A DNA stretch of 36,484 nt from contig QHXZ01000025.1 in assembly GCA_003223165.1 (NCBI GenBank), positions 1-36,484 of the forward strand. The letters run 5' to 3'. The notes beneath the pieces are model-generated. The model did no database searches. It was given only the letters and a program-made list of their open reading frames with translations, and was not told where the DNA came from. Positions 21,388 to 29,758 of the stretch are shown here, one piece after another. The stretch is from Acidobacteriota bacterium. Lineage in GTDB: Bacteria; Acidobacteriota; Polarisedimenticolia; Gp22-AA2. The stretch's first letter is position 1, and the number at the start of each line of letters is the position of its first letter. Both the position numbers and the translations under genes were made by a program.

Positions 21388-23004
21388 ATGAGCACGGTTC
21401 TCTCTTCCCGCCGCGAGGAGCGCTTCCTGTCGCCCGCGCCCGAGGTGGCGATCACCAACGCCTTCGCGCGCCCGTTCGACAACGTGGTGGCGACGGCGCG
21501 CACCTGCTATTCCGGCAGCGGCATCGTGCGCGACGCGCAGATCCTCGGCGATCCCGAGGCGCCCGCCGCGACGCGCGAGGAGCGGCGGCGGCGGCGCGAC
21601 GCCCTGGCGCGCGACCTCTACCAGGCGGGACACCACACGACGCTGCAGCACGCGCACTTCCAGTTCGCCCTGAGCAACGTCAGCCGCCAGTTCCTCTGGT
21701 CGTTCCTGCACAGCCATCCGTTCTACAACTCGGAGCAGGTCAGCCAGCGCTACGTGACCGTGCGTCCGGGCAACTGCGCCGTGCCGCCGCTCGAGGGCCC
21801 GGCCCTGTCGGTGTACCGCGAGACGATCGAGCGGCTGCAGACGGCGTACGAGGACCTCTGCCGCCTGCTCGTCCCGCCCGCCGCCGCGGCGTATTACGCC
21901 CGCTTCCCGGCGCGCCGGCACTACGCCGCGAAGTACGACAAGGAAGTCCGCAAGAAGGCGCAGGAGGTCGCGCGCTACGTCCTGCCGGTGGCCACCTTCG
22001 CCTACCTCTACCACACGGTGAGCGGCCTGACGCTGCTGCGCTACCAGCGCATCTGCCGGGAGTTCGACGCGCCGCTCGAGCAGCGGATCGTCGTCGGCCG
22101 GATGGTGCAGGAGCTCCTGGCGCTCGAGCCGGCCTACGCCGCCATTCTCGAGGAGCCGATCCCGGCGGAGGAGATGGTCGAGTACCGGGCGCTGCGCGAG
22201 TCGGCCCCGGCGGACGACGCCGCGCGGCGCGCCTTCCTGTCGGAGTTCGACGCGGACCTTCAGGGCCGCGTCTCGCGCCTGGTGGACCATCCGGCCCGCA
22301 ACGAGCAGACCCTGGCCGCCTCGGTGCGCGAGGTGCTCGGCCTGGGCCGCGAACGCCTCTCGGACGACGACGCCATCGCGCTCGCCCTGGACCCGGCGCG
22401 CAACCGCTACCTGGGGGAGGCCCTCAACCTCACGACCCTCAGCAAGCTGTCGCGCGCCATGGTCCACTGCCACTACACCTTCCGCAAGCGCATGAGCCAC
22501 GCCGGCGACTCGCAGAACCAGAGGCACCGCATGACGCCGGCCTCTCGGCCCGTCCTGGAGGCGCACCTGACCGGCGAGCCCGACTACGTGACGCCCATCC
22601 TGCTCCTCGAGGACGAGCCGGCGGGCCGGCGCTACCGCGAGGCGATGGAGACTGCCTGGGACGGCATCGGGCGCCTGCGGCGCCTCGGGGTGCGGGACGA
22701 GTTCGCGCTCTACCTCCTCCCCAACGCGGTGTCGATCCGCTTCACCGAGTCGGCCAACCTGCTGGACCTGCACCACAAGCACGCCATGCGGCTGTGCTAC
22801 AACGCCCAGGAGGAGATCTGGAAGGCCTCCCTCGACGAGGCGCTGCAGATCCGCGAGGTCAACCCGCGCATCGGGCGCTACCTCCTGCCCCCATGCGGCC
22901 TGCGGCAGCTGGCCGGCCGCTCCCCGATCTGCCCCGAGGGGCGGCGTTACTGCGGCGAGCGGGTCTGGACCTACCGGCTCGAGGACTACCGCCGCGTCAT
23001 CTGA
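21388..23004 (+). CDS. thyX: Large two-copy ThyX-like flavin-dependent thymidylate synthase
   Basis: 538 residues, about twice the usual 220-260 of ThyX. Residues 78-122 carry a ThyX-like segment (HHTTLQH..., SNVSR, then a stretch ending SEQVSQRY). A second segment near 360-400 (LSKLSRAMVHCHYTFRKRM, then SQNQRHRM) has the same layout, so the protein looks like two fused ThyX-fold domains. The signature R-H-R-x7-S is altered in both: Ser-His-Pro stands at the RHR position in the first, and Arg-Lys-Arg with a shifted spacing in the second. Family knowledge predicts flavin-dependent methylation of dUMP; no thyA is in the window. Whether both halves bind FAD is open. The next gene, trmB, begins nine bases downstream. 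Confidence 0.82.
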   Translation: MSTVLSSRREERFLSPAPEVAITNAFARPFDNVVATARTCYSGSGIVRDAQILGDPEAPAATREERRRRRDALARDLYQAGHHTTLQHAHFQFALSNVSRQFLWSFLHSHPFYNSEQVSQRYVTVRPGNCAVPPLEGPALSVYRETIERLQTAYEDLCRLLVPPAAAAYYARFPARRHYAAKYDKEVRKKAQEVARYVLPVATFAYLYHTVSGLTLLRYQRICREFDAPLEQRIVVGRMVQELLALEPAYAAILEEPIPAEEMVEYRALRESAPADDAARRAFLSEFDADLQGRVSRLVDHPARNEQTLAASVREVLGLGRERLSDDDAIALALDPARNRYLGEALNLTTLSKLSRAMVHCHYTFRKRMSHAGDSQNQRHRMTPASRPVLEAHLTGEPDYVTPILLLEDEPAGRRYREAMETAWDGIGRLRRLGVRDEFALYLLPNAVSIRFTESANLLDLHHKHAMRLCYNAQEEIWKASLDEALQIREVNPRIGRYLLPPCGLRQLAGRSPICPEGRRYCGERVWTYRLEDYRRVI

Positions 23005-23013
23005 GGCACCCCG

Positions 23014-23679
23014 GTGACCATGCCGCCCTCCCTGGACGAGACCGCGCCCGGCCCGCCGCTGGAGATCCTCCCGGGCCAGCTCTGCGGCCGTCTCTCCTTC
23101 CCGGACCTGTTCGGCCGGGCGGCACCGGTGGAGATCGAGGTCGGCATCGGCAAGGGGCGCTTCCTGCTGCAGCAAGCCGAGACGCGGCGGGACGTCGATT
23201 TCCTGGGGCTCGAATGGTCGCTCAAGCACCTGCGGGTGGCCAAGGAGAGGGCCGAGCGGCGCGGGCTGCGGAACCTCAGGCTGTACCGCGCCGACGCCCG
23301 CCACGTGATCGCCGACCTGGTGCCCGACGCCTCGATCGCCCGGCTGCACGTCTACTGCCCCGATCCCTGGCCGAAGAAACGGCACCGCAAGCGCCGTTTC
23401 TTCGTCCCCGAGACGGTGCCCCACCTCGAGCGCGCCCTGGCCCCGGGCGGTTACCTCCACGTCTCGACGGACGTGCGGGAGTACTTCGAGGAGATCCTCG
23501 AGGTGCTGGCGTCCCGCACGGGACTGCTCGCCGCCGCCGACCCGCTCTTCACGGACGAGGCGGCGCGCTCGGGCACGCACTACGAGGAGAAGTACCGCGA
23601 GGAGGGACGCGCGATCCACCGCGCCTCGTACCAGCGCCCGGCCGGCGCGGCGCGGCACGTCGGCGGCCTTCCCTCCTGA
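23014..23679 (+). CDS. trmB: tRNA (guanine-N7-)-methyltransferase
   Basis: 221 residues. VEIEVGIGKGRFLL (39-52) is the SAM-binding motif I. PDPWPKKRHRKRRF (about 116-129) is the family signature that contacts the tRNA. THYEEKYREEGRAIHRASYQ near the C-terminus is the conserved T-x-Y-E ending of TrmB. It methylates G46 in the tRNA variable loop. The GTG at 23014 or the ATG at 23020 could be the start; no strong Shine-Dalgarno separates them. It lies nine bases after thyX and is probably cotranscribed. Confidence 0.94.
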   Translation: MTMPPSLDETAPGPPLEILPGQLCGRLSFPDLFGRAAPVEIEVGIGKGRFLLQQAETRRDVDFLGLEWSLKHLRVAKERAERRGLRNLRLYRADARHVIADLVPDASIARLHVYCPDPWPKKRHRKRRFFVPETVPHLERALAPGGYLHVSTDVREYFEEILEVLASRTGLLAAADPLFTDEAARSGTHYEEKYREEGRAIHRASYQRPAGAARHVGGLPS

Positions 23680-23700
23680 GGCGGGCGGGGCCCGGTAGGT

Positions 23701-24495
23701 CTAGTAGCTCAGCGCCATCCCGAGGAAAAAATCATCGGGGCCGACCCGGGCGCGGATCGCCACGGGAGCGCCCGGGGCCAGGAAGGCGTCGTTCAGGAAC
23801 AAAGCCACGAAGTTTCCCAGGGCGGCGCCCGCCATGACATCCGCGGGGTAATGAACGCCCCCTTCGACACGCGCCCAGGCCGTGCCCACGGCCAGCGCGT
23901 CCAGGCCGATCTTGATCCCGAGCTTCGCCCCCTCGGGCAGTCCGGTGGCATCCACGTTGCGCCGGGCCATGCCGACGCGGTAGAAGGCTTCCGAGCTGTG
24001 GCCCGAAGGGAAGCTCAGGCGGTCGGAATGGTCCGGACGCTCGCGATCGGTCGCCTTCTTCAGGGTGGTCGTGGCGCGGGAGGTCGCCTCGTCCCCCAGG
24101 TACTCAAGGAGCAGCCGCTCCGCGCGCGACCCCCAGGCCGCCTTCCTCCCCGGAGCGGCCACGCCCGTAGCGTACATGGCGTACTCCGACCAGTCCCTGA
24201 GCGTGTCGCTGACGTCCTGCGCTCCACGGGGCGACGAGAAGATCGGGGTCTTGCGGGTCGCCCAGGAGGACAAGTTGTCGTCCCAGCCGGTGGCTGCGAA
24301 GAGCGCGGCCCCGGCGGCGGGCGCCCAGGTGTGCGGGTCCTTGAGCGCGCCTGTCGCGGCCGACTTCCAGCGCGCCGCCGTCGGCCAGTAGCGGGTGCCG
24401 CCGGCCTGCTGGCGCTCGCGCAGCGTCGCGCACCCGGCGAGCGCCGGCAACGACAGGCAGAGCAGGGCCGCGACGGACGTGGTGCTGCGGCTCAT
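23701..24495 (-). CDS. PAP2-family phosphatase, predicted lipoprotein
   Basis: 264 residues. The N-terminus has a lipoprotein signal with lipobox LAGC, so Cys22 should be lipidated. The PAP2 catalytic set is present: KKATDRERP (K-x6-RP), PSGHSS (P-S-G-H) and ARVEGGVHYPADV (R-x5-H-x3-D). Unlike membrane PAP2 enzymes it has few strongly hydrophobic helices and looks like a soluble, anchored acid phosphatase. The substrate may be a phospholipid head or an undecaprenyl-type diphosphate in the periplasm. The ATG at 24495 overlaps the Rieske stop by four bases (ATGA), an unusual partner for a Rieske protein. Confidence 0.88.
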   Translation of the reverse strand: MSRSTTSVAALLCLSLPALAGCATLRERQQAGGTRYWPTAARWKSAATGALKDPHTWAPAAGAALFAATGWDDNLSSWATRKTPIFSSPRGAQDVSDTLRDWSEYAMYATGVAAPGRKAAWGSRAERLLLEYLGDEATSRATTTLKKATDRERPDHSDRLSFPSGHSSEAFYRVGMARRNVDATGLPEGAKLGIKIGLDALAVGTAWARVEGGVHYPADVMAGAALGNFVALFLNDAFLAPGAPVAIRARVGPDDFFLGMALSY

Positions 24496-24806
24496 CCGTC
24501 CACTTCGACGATGATCTGCCCGTCCTCGACGCGCACCGGGTAGGTGCGCACCTTCAGCTCGGCGTCGATGGGCGAGACCCCGGTGCAGACGTCGAAGGTC
24601 CAGCCGTGCCAGGGACAGGAGACCACGCCGTTGTCTTCGAGGTACCCCTCGCCCAGCGGCCCGCCCTGGTGGGGGCAGGTGTTGTCGAGGGCATGGAGCG
24701 TCCCGTCCACGTTGAAGATCGCCACCACGCGCTCGTTGATCTGCACCACCTTGCTGCTGCCCGGCGGGACCTCGTCGGCGCGGCCGCAGCGTGCCTTGAT
24801 CGGCAT
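24492..24806 (-). CDS. Rieske [2Fe-2S] ferredoxin
   Basis: 104 residues, a complete single-domain Rieske protein. The two ligand boxes are CPHQGGPLGEG and CPWHGWTFD (C-x-H ... C-x2-H), each with one Cys and one His. No membrane segment or transit signal is present, so it is a soluble electron carrier like BphF/NirD-type ferredoxins. No oxygenase or nitrite reductase gene is adjacent, so the partner is unknown. The ATG at 24806 follows GAGAGGA, ten bases after the upstream gene's stop. Confidence 0.93.
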   Translation of the reverse strand: MPIKARCGRADEVPPGSSKVVQINERVVAIFNVDGTLHALDNTCPHQGGPLGEGYLEDNGVVSCPWHGWTFDVCTGVSPIDAELKVRTYPVRVEDGQIIVEVDG

Positions 24807-24816
24807 CCTCGTCCTC

Positions 24817-25170
24817 TCAGCGGATCAGGTGGTCCTCGATGTTGGTGGGTCCGTACGAGCAGCCGGTCGCCTCGCGGATCCGGTGGGCCACCAGCGCCAG
24901 GGCGCGCCGCACGCCGGCGGTCTTCTCGGGGTCGGTGAGCGGCTCGAGGCGCACGGTGATCCCCTCCCCCTTGGGCGAGAGCTGGATGAAGAATTTCTGG
25001 GTGTGCCCGCGATCGACGACCAGGGTCTCGATCAGGGCCGCGCGAGACTCCCGCTCGCGGAAGAAGCGCTCGACCTTGACGACCCGATCGCCCTCGCGCA
25101 CGACGAAGGGCTCGAAGTGTCGCTGGCAGTCGTCGATGCTGACCCGCCCTTCGAGGACGACGTGCGGCAA
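24817..25170 (-). CDS. Conserved-looking protein of unknown function
   Basis: 117 residues from a TTG at 25170, chosen because GGGAG stands six bases upstream and it begins 16 bases after the bcp stop. A longer in-frame reading extends into bcp and reads as Arg/Ser-rich shadow. The protein is mixed alpha/beta, charged and soluble, with EGRVSIDDCQRHFEPFVVRE near the N-terminus, VVKVERFFRE, and two Cys in total (Asp-Cys-Gln and TGCSYG). The C-terminal SYGPTNIEDHLIR is a neat, ordered-looking end. I do not recognise a family. Location between peroxiredoxin and Rieske genes suggests a redox context. Confidence 0.7.
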   Translation of the reverse strand: MPHVVLEGRVSIDDCQRHFEPFVVREGDRVVKVERFFRERESRAALIETLVVDRGHTQKFFIQLSPKGEGITVRLEPLTDPEKTAGVRRALALVAHRIREATGCSYGPTNIEDHLIR

Positions 25171-25186
25171 CGGGCGCTCCCGGGGA

Positions 25187-25690
25187 TCAGGCCAGCTCGT
25201 CCAGGATGAAGCCGAGCACCTCGTCGGCGTGCTCCCTGACCTTGACCCGAGGGTAAATCTGGCGGATGGTCCCCTTTTTGTCAATCACGAAGGTCGTCCG
25301 ATGGATCCCTTCGAACTCCCGGCCCATGAAGTTCTTGGTGCCGAACACGCCGTAGGCCTTGCAGACCGCCGCCCCGGTATCGCTGAGGAGCGGGAAGGGC
25401 AGCCGGTGCTTGGAGGAGAACTTCTGGTGGGACTCCAGGCTGTCCCGGCTGACGCCGAGGACGACCGTATCGTTCTCCTCGAAGCGTCGCGCGGCGTCCC
25501 GGAAGCCGCAGGCCTCCAGGGCGCAGCCGGGGGTGTCGTCCTTCGGATAGAAGTACAGCACGAGGTTCTTCCTGCCCAGGAAGTCTTTCAGGGATAGCGC
25601 CTTCCCTCCGGTCCCGTCCAGTGTGAACGCCGGGGCCTTCGATCCGATCGCGAGCGCCGCGTCCTTGCCGTTCCTGCCCTCCTTCCCCAT
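25187..25690 (-). CDS. bcp: Thiol peroxidase, BCP/PrxQ peroxiredoxin
   Basis: 167 residues from the ATG at 25690. [20 protein letters not shown] (46-65) gives the peroxidatic Cys56 and the resolving Cys61 five residues on, the atypical 2-Cys arrangement of BCP/PrxQ. The thioredoxin fold continues with [13 protein letters not shown] and [10 protein letters not shown]. It reduces peroxides with thioredoxin as donor in the cytoplasm. Upstream in-frame residues to 25825 are unconserved. A TAAAAT -10-like hexamer lies at 25771-25776. It heads a short operon with the unknown protein, the Rieske ferredoxin and the PAP2 lipoprotein. Confidence 0.95.
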   Translation of the reverse strand: MGKEGRNGKDAALAIGSKAPAFTLDGTGGKALSLKDFLGRKNLVLYFYPKDDTPGCALEACGFRDAARRFEENDTVVLGVSRDSLESHQKFSSKHRLPFPLLSDTGAAVCKAYGVFGTKNFMGREFEGIHRTTFVIDKKGTIRQIYPRVKVREHADEVLGFILDELA

Positions 25691-25770
25691 CCACCCCCCC
25701 TTGTGATCGCGCGCCTGGCCCGGCGCGCGGTGCGCGCCGCGGCCTGACGCTGCTCTGAACGTGTGGCGGC

Positions 25771-25776
25771 ATTTTA
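25771..25776 (-). promoter_or_regulatory. -10 like TAAAAT for bcp
   Basis: On the minus strand TAAAAT (five of six matches) lies 80 bases before the bcp ATG in an isolated AT-rich patch; no clear -35 accompanies it. Confidence 0.4.
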
Positions 25777-25809
25777 TCACAGGGGGCGCGGCATCCCGCC
25801 GCTGCTCCG

Positions 25810-25838
25810 TTGTCGGTGCGTTCACGCTCTGCTAGGAT
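25810..25838 (+). promoter_or_regulatory. Promoter of aspA
   Basis: TTGTCG (25810-25815) is separated by 17 bases from TAGGAT (25833-25838). A start near 25845 gives a leader of about 25 bases to the ATG at 25870, with GGAGAG in front. This favours the 25870 start over earlier in-frame codons. Confidence 0.5.
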
Positions 25839-25869
25839 GCACGCACCACGATCCTGCGGAGAGTCGAGC

Positions 25870-27360
25870 ATGGCCCGAAGGGCGCGGCGACAGGCGCGCG
25901 AGCGGATCGAACGGGACGCGCTCGGCGCCCTGCGCGTGCCCGCCCGGGCTTACTACGGCATCCAGACGCTGCGCGCCGTGCGCAACTTCCCGGTGAGCGG
26001 CCGCACCCTGCCGCCCCTGTTCGTGCGCGCCTACGCGCGCATCAAGGGCGCCGCGGCGGAGACCAACGCCTCGCTGGGGTTGCTCGACGCGCGCCGCGCC
26101 CGCGCCATCCGCCGCGCCGCCGCCGAGATCGTCGCGGGCCGCCACATCGACCAGTTCGTCGTCGACGTCTTCCAGGCGGGCGCCGGCACCTCGCAGAACA
26201 TGAACCTGAACGAGGTGATCGCCAACCGGGCGATCGAACTCCTCGGCGGCCGTCGCGGTGACTACGCCCGGGTGCATCCGAACGACCATGTCAACATGTC
26301 CCAGTCCACCAACGACACGTTCCCCGCGGCCATGCGCATCGCCATTCTGATGGCGCTTCCCGGGCTGCTGGCGTCGCTGCGCACCTGCGAGGGCGCCCTG
26401 GGCAGGCTGGCGCGCCGCTTCCGCCGCACGGTGAAGGCGGCCCGTACCCATCTGCAGGACGCGGTGCCGATCATGCTGGGGCAGGAGTTCGGCGCCTACG
26501 CCGCGATGGTGCGCCGCGCCGCCGCCCGCCTCGGGCAGGCGGCCGGCCCATTGCGCCGCCTCAACCTGGGGGCGACCGCGGCCGGCACCGGGCTCAACGC
26601 GCATCCTCTGTACGCCGCGCGCGTGGCGCGGCTGCTGTCGCGCGACACGGGGCTGCGGCTGGCGCCGGCCGCGGACCTGGTCGAGGCGGCGATGAGCACC
26701 GCCGACTTCGCGGCCTTCTCCTCGGCCCTGCGGCTCCTGGCGCTCGACCTCGGGAAGGTCGCCAACGACCTGCGCCTTCTGGCCTCGGGGCCCGCCACGG
26801 GCCTGCGCGAGATCGTGCTGCCCGCGGTCCAGCCCGGATCGTCGATCATGCCCGGCAAGGTCAATCCCTCGATCTGCGAGATGCTGAACATGGTCTGCTT
26901 CGAGGTCATCGGCCGCGACGCCGCGGTCGCCGCCGCTTCGGGGGCCGGGCAGCTCGAGCTCAATGTCATGATGCCGGTGATGATCGACGACATCCTCGAG
27001 GCCATGGCGATCCTGACGGCGGCGTCCGGTCTCTTCGCCTCCCGCTGCCTGGCGGACCTCCGGGCGGACGCGGTCCGCTGCCGCTTCTATTTCGAGAGGA
27101 GCCCGGCGCTGGCGACGGCCATGAACCCGCTGATCGGTTACGCGGCCGCGGCCGAGCTGGCCAAGGAGGCCGCGCGCCACGGCCGGACGATCGTGGAGCT
27201 GGTGCGGGAGAAGGGCATCCTGCCGCCGGCCGAGGCCCGCGCCCTGTTCGACCCCGCGCGCCTGACGCGGCCCGGCGTGGCGGCGGCCGGCGGCCGGCGA
27301 GCGAGGGTCAGGCCCCGGAGGGCCCGCGGCGCAGGAGCCTCACCAGGGCGGCGAGACTGA
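25870..27360 (+). CDS. aspA: Aspartate ammonia-lyase
   Basis: 496 residues. The superfamily signature GSSIMPGKVNPS is intact, and QAGAGTSQNMNLNEVIANRA, MSQSTNDTFP and HLQDAVPIMLGQEFGAYA are all closer to aspartase than to fumarase C. It splits aspartate to fumarate and ammonia in the cytoplasm. Typical aspartases are about 465-480 residues. Here an additional C-terminal tail of about 25 Arg/Gly/Ala residues (from about 470) is encoded over the 3' end of the convergent small membrane-protein gene, an overlap of 53 bases. The tail may be a loss of the original stop codon. Fumarase activity is the main alternative. Confidence 0.9.
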   Translation: MARRARRQARERIERDALGALRVPARAYYGIQTLRAVRNFPVSGRTLPPLFVRAYARIKGAAAETNASLGLLDARRARAIRRAAAEIVAGRHIDQFVVDVFQAGAGTSQNMNLNEVIANRAIELLGGRRGDYARVHPNDHVNMSQSTNDTFPAAMRIAILMALPGLLASLRTCEGALGRLARRFRRTVKAARTHLQDAVPIMLGQEFGAYAAMVRRAAARLGQAAGPLRRLNLGATAAGTGLNAHPLYAARVARLLSRDTGLRLAPAADLVEAAMSTADFAAFSSALRLLALDLGKVANDLRLLASGPATGLREIVLPAVQPGSSIMPGKVNPSICEMLNMVCFEVIGRDAAVAAASGAGQLELNVMMPVMIDDILEAMAILTAASGLFASRCLADLRADAVRCRFYFERSPALATAMNPLIGYAAAAELAKEAARHGRTIVELVREKGILPPAEARALFDPARLTRPGVAAAGGRRARVRPRRARGAGASPGRRD

Positions 27361-27556
27361 TCAAGGCCCAGACCGCCTCGAGGAGGACGAAGCCGATCTG
27401 GGAGGCGTCGATCGCCACGGCGCACAGGACCACCGCGCCCAGGGCGTTGAGCAGGTGATAGGGGACCGACTCGCGCCCCATGCGGCCGGCCTGGTGCGCG
27501 GCGTAGGCACCCAGGATCAGGGCGGCCCCGAGCAACGACGCGACTTGCTGGACCAC
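27308..27556 (-). CDS. Small three-helix membrane protein, CBU_0592-like
   Basis: 82 residues with three hydrophobic segments (about 5-20, 37-52 and 55-75). The pattern LGAALILGAYAAHQAGR, PYHLLNALGAVVL and LEAVWALISLAALVRL fits the small CBU_0592-type membrane family (G-A-x-L-I-L-x-A-Y ... N-x-x-G-A). Members are found as stand-alone proteins of unknown function. The GTG start has GGGAGGAGAGG upstream, a strong ribosome-binding site. It overlaps the aspA 3' end on the opposite strand by 53 bases and lies about 20 bases after the start of the parvulin gene's 3' end region. Confidence 0.75.
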   Translation of the reverse strand: MVQQVASLLGAALILGAYAAHQAGRMGRESVPYHLLNALGAVVLCAVAIDASQIGFVLLEAVWALISLAALVRLLRRGPSGA

Positions 27557-27578
27557 GCCTCTCCTCCCGGGCAGGCTC

Positions 27579-28634
27579 CTAGGCTCCGGTCCGGGCCTTC
27601 GGCGGGGCCGGCAGGCTGCGCTCCACCTTGGCGCCCTCGCGCAGATCCGTCATGTACGCCTTCATCCGGTCCTGGCGTTCGCGCGCGGTGAGCCTGGCGC
27701 GGATCCGGGCCTTCGCCTCCTCGAAGGGGATCGGACCCTCGGGGCGGCGCTCGCTGACCTTGAGAATGTGGAACCCGAGGCGCGATTCCAGGATGTCGCT
27801 CGACTGTCCCGGCTCGAGCGCGAAGGCGGCGCGCTCGAGGACGGGCGGGGCGCCCGCTCCCCGGGCCATCCAGCCGCTGTCGCCTCCCCGGGAGGCCTCG
27901 GGGCCCTCGGAGAACTTGCGCGCCAGCGAGGCGAAGTCACCGCCCCCCCTCAGCTCCTTCAGGATCGCCTCGATGCGCGTGCGCGCCTCGGCGCGCGCCT
28001 GGAGCGGGGCGTCGGGCTTGACGCGGACCAGGATCTGGTGCACGTGGACCGCCTCGGGGCGGCGCATCTCCGCGGGATTCTGGTCGTAGTAACGCTTCAG
28101 GTCCTCCTCACCGAGCTTCAGGCCGCCCACCACGTCGCTCTCGAGGAAGCGCGAAACCACGAGCGACCGCCGCGCCTGCTCGCGGAACTCGGCCTCGCTG
28201 ACCCCCGATTCCTTGAGGAGCCGCGAGAAATCCGCGGGGCTGGCGAAGCTCTTCTTCAATCTTTGGATCTCGGCCTGCAGGTCGGCGTCGCTCACCTCGA
28301 CGTGGCTCTTGAGCGCCTTCTGGTAAAGGAGCTCGCCGTCGATGAGGGTCTCGAGGACCTGCTCGCGCGTCGCGCGCAGCTGCTCCAGTCCGACCGCCTG
28401 CCGGCGCCGCCCGCCGAACTGGAGCTGCACGGCGAGCTCGAAATCGCGGCGCAGGATCGGGCGGCCGTTGACCCGGGCGACCACGTCCTCCGCGGCGGCG
28501 GGCGGGGCGGCCGGTGCCGCGGCCAGGAGCGGCAGCGCGGCGAGGAGGACCACGGCGGCCGCGAGGCCGGGGGCCAGGGCGCCGTCTCGCGCGGGGCGGG
28601 GTCGCAGGGTACGGGTGATCGGGGGCTTCGGCAT
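27579..28634 (-). CDS. Parvulin-type peptidyl-prolyl isomerase (SurA/PpiC-like), exported
   Basis: 351 residues. Residues 20-48 form a signal peptide (LAPGLAAAVVLLAALPLLAAAPA). A SurA N-terminal-like helical chaperone region spans about 50-175, starting VVARVNGRPILRRDFE. The parvulin domain (about 200-300) shows HVHQILVRV, GGGDFASLARKFSEGP, GGDSGWMARG and SRLGFHILKV. It should assist folding of envelope proteins in the periplasm. An Arg/Lys-rich last 25 residues follows. It starts 35 bases after the mrp stop, so it may belong to the same leftward unit as the complex I assembly genes. Confidence 0.9.
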   Translation of the reverse strand: MPKPPITRTLRPRPARDGALAPGLAAAVVLLAALPLLAAAPAAPPAAAEDVVARVNGRPILRRDFELAVQLQFGGRRRQAVGLEQLRATREQVLETLIDGELLYQKALKSHVEVSDADLQAEIQRLKKSFASPADFSRLLKESGVSEAEFREQARRSLVVSRFLESDVVGGLKLGEEDLKRYYDQNPAEMRRPEAVHVHQILVRVKPDAPLQARAEARTRIEAILKELRGGGDFASLARKFSEGPEASRGGDSGWMARGAGAPPVLERAAFALEPGQSSDILESRLGFHILKVSERRPEGPIPFEEAKARIRARLTARERQDRMKAYMTDLREGAKVERSLPAPPKARTGA

Positions 28635-28669
28635 CTTCGGGGCTCGGGGGAGTCGACGCGCGCGGCGTC

Positions 28670-29758
28670 TCAGGCTCGGGTCGCCATCTCCTGCTCGTAC
28701 TTCTTGTAGGTGTTGACGCTGATGATCGCCGCCAGCTTCTCGGCGATCTCCTTGAAGACGAGCGCCGGGCCCGACTTCGGGTCGTGGACCACGGGCGGCC
28801 GGCCCTCGTCGCCGCCCTGGCGGACCCTGATGTCGAGCGGCACTTCGCCCAGGAAGGCGGTCCCGAAGCTTTCGGCCGCCCGCCGCCCGCCGCCGTGGCT
28901 GAAGATCTCGGCGCGCTCGCCGCAGTGGGGGCAGTCGAAGTACGACATGTTCTCGACCACGCCCAGGATCGGCACGTTCACCGTCCTGAACATCGCGGCC
29001 GCCTTGCGCACGTCTGAGAGGGCCACGTCCTGCGGCGTGGTCACCAGGACCGCGCCCGTCAGCGGGATGATCTGGGACAGCGTGAGCTGCACGTCACCCG
29101 TGCCGGGCGGCATGTCGATGAACAGGTAGTCGAGCCGGCCCCAGACCACGTCGCCCAGGAACTGCTTCATGGCGCCGTGCAGCATCGGCCCCCGCCAGAT
29201 GACCGGCTGGTCCTCCTTGATGAAGAAGGCCATCGACATGAGCTTCAGCCCGAGCGCGGGAACCGGGAGGATCGTCTTTCCCTGGATCTCCGGCTTGCCC
29301 TTGACCCCCATCATCTGGACCAGGTTCGGACCATAGATGTCGGCGTCCATCAGCCCGACGGCTGCTCCCGCGCGCGCGAAGGACAGCGCCAGGTTGACGG
29401 CGACGGTCGACTTGCCGACGCCTCCCTTGCCCGAACCCACGGCCACCGTGTTGGCCACCTCGGGGATCAGGTCGCCCTGGGTCTCGATGCTCTTGCGCAC
29501 CTTGGCTCCCATCTTGAGGTCCACGACGTTCACGCCGGGGACCGAGGCGAGCGCGGCCCGCACGTCCTTCTCGATCTGGACCTTGAGCGGACAGCCCGGG
29601 GTCGTCAGGTTGACCGTGAAGGACACCGTCCCATCGGAGACCTTCAATCCCTCGATCATCCCGAGCGTCACGATGTCCACGTTGAGCTCGGGATCCTTCA
29701 CGCTGCGCAGGGCCTCGAGCACCCTGGCCGCCTCGACCTGCTCCGCCGCCATGGTCAT
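28670..29758 (-). CDS. mrp: Mrp/NBP35-family Fe-S cluster carrier ATPase (Ind1/NUBPL relative)
   Basis: 362 residues. Residues 7-85 form a MIP18/DUF59 domain (EALRSVKDPELNVDIVTLG, with TTPGCPL and Cys56). The P-loop is GSGKGGVGKST (108-118), a deviant Walker A of the MinD/Mrp group, followed by MDADIYGPN and DMPPGTGD. A C-x2-C pair (Cys276, Cys279 in CPHCG) is the cluster-binding site used at the dimer interface. Bacterial Mrp/ApbC carries [4Fe-4S] clusters to target enzymes; the mitochondrial relative Ind1/NUBPL is needed for complex I clusters. The ATG at 29758 overlaps the midA stop by four bases (ATGA). It follows nuoI, nuoB and midA in one run, supporting a complex I role. Confidence 0.94.
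   Translation of the reverse strand: MTMAAEQVEAARVLEALRSVKDPELNVDIVTLGMIEGLKVSDGTVSFTVNLTTPGCPLKVQIEKDVRAALASVPGVNVVDLKMGAKVRKSIETQGDLIPEVANTVAVGSGKGGVGKSTVAVNLALSFARAGAAVGLMDADIYGPNLVQMMGVKGKPEIQGKTILPVPALGLKLMSMAFFIKEDQPVIWRGPMLHGAMKQFLGDVVWGRLDYLFIDMPPGTGDVQLTLSQIIPLTGAVLVTTPQDVALSDVRKAAAMFRTVNVPILGVVENMSYFDCPHCGERAEIFSHGGGRRAAESFGTAFLGEVPLDIRVRQGGDEGRPPVVHDPKSGPALVFKEIAEKLAAIISVNTYKKYEQEMATRA

Noticed and set aside
21319-23658. Minus-strand open frame (779 codons) opposite thyX and trmB
   Set aside because: Antisense to two clear genes, with composition typical of a shadow frame (His/Arg/Gly/Val-rich, no motifs).
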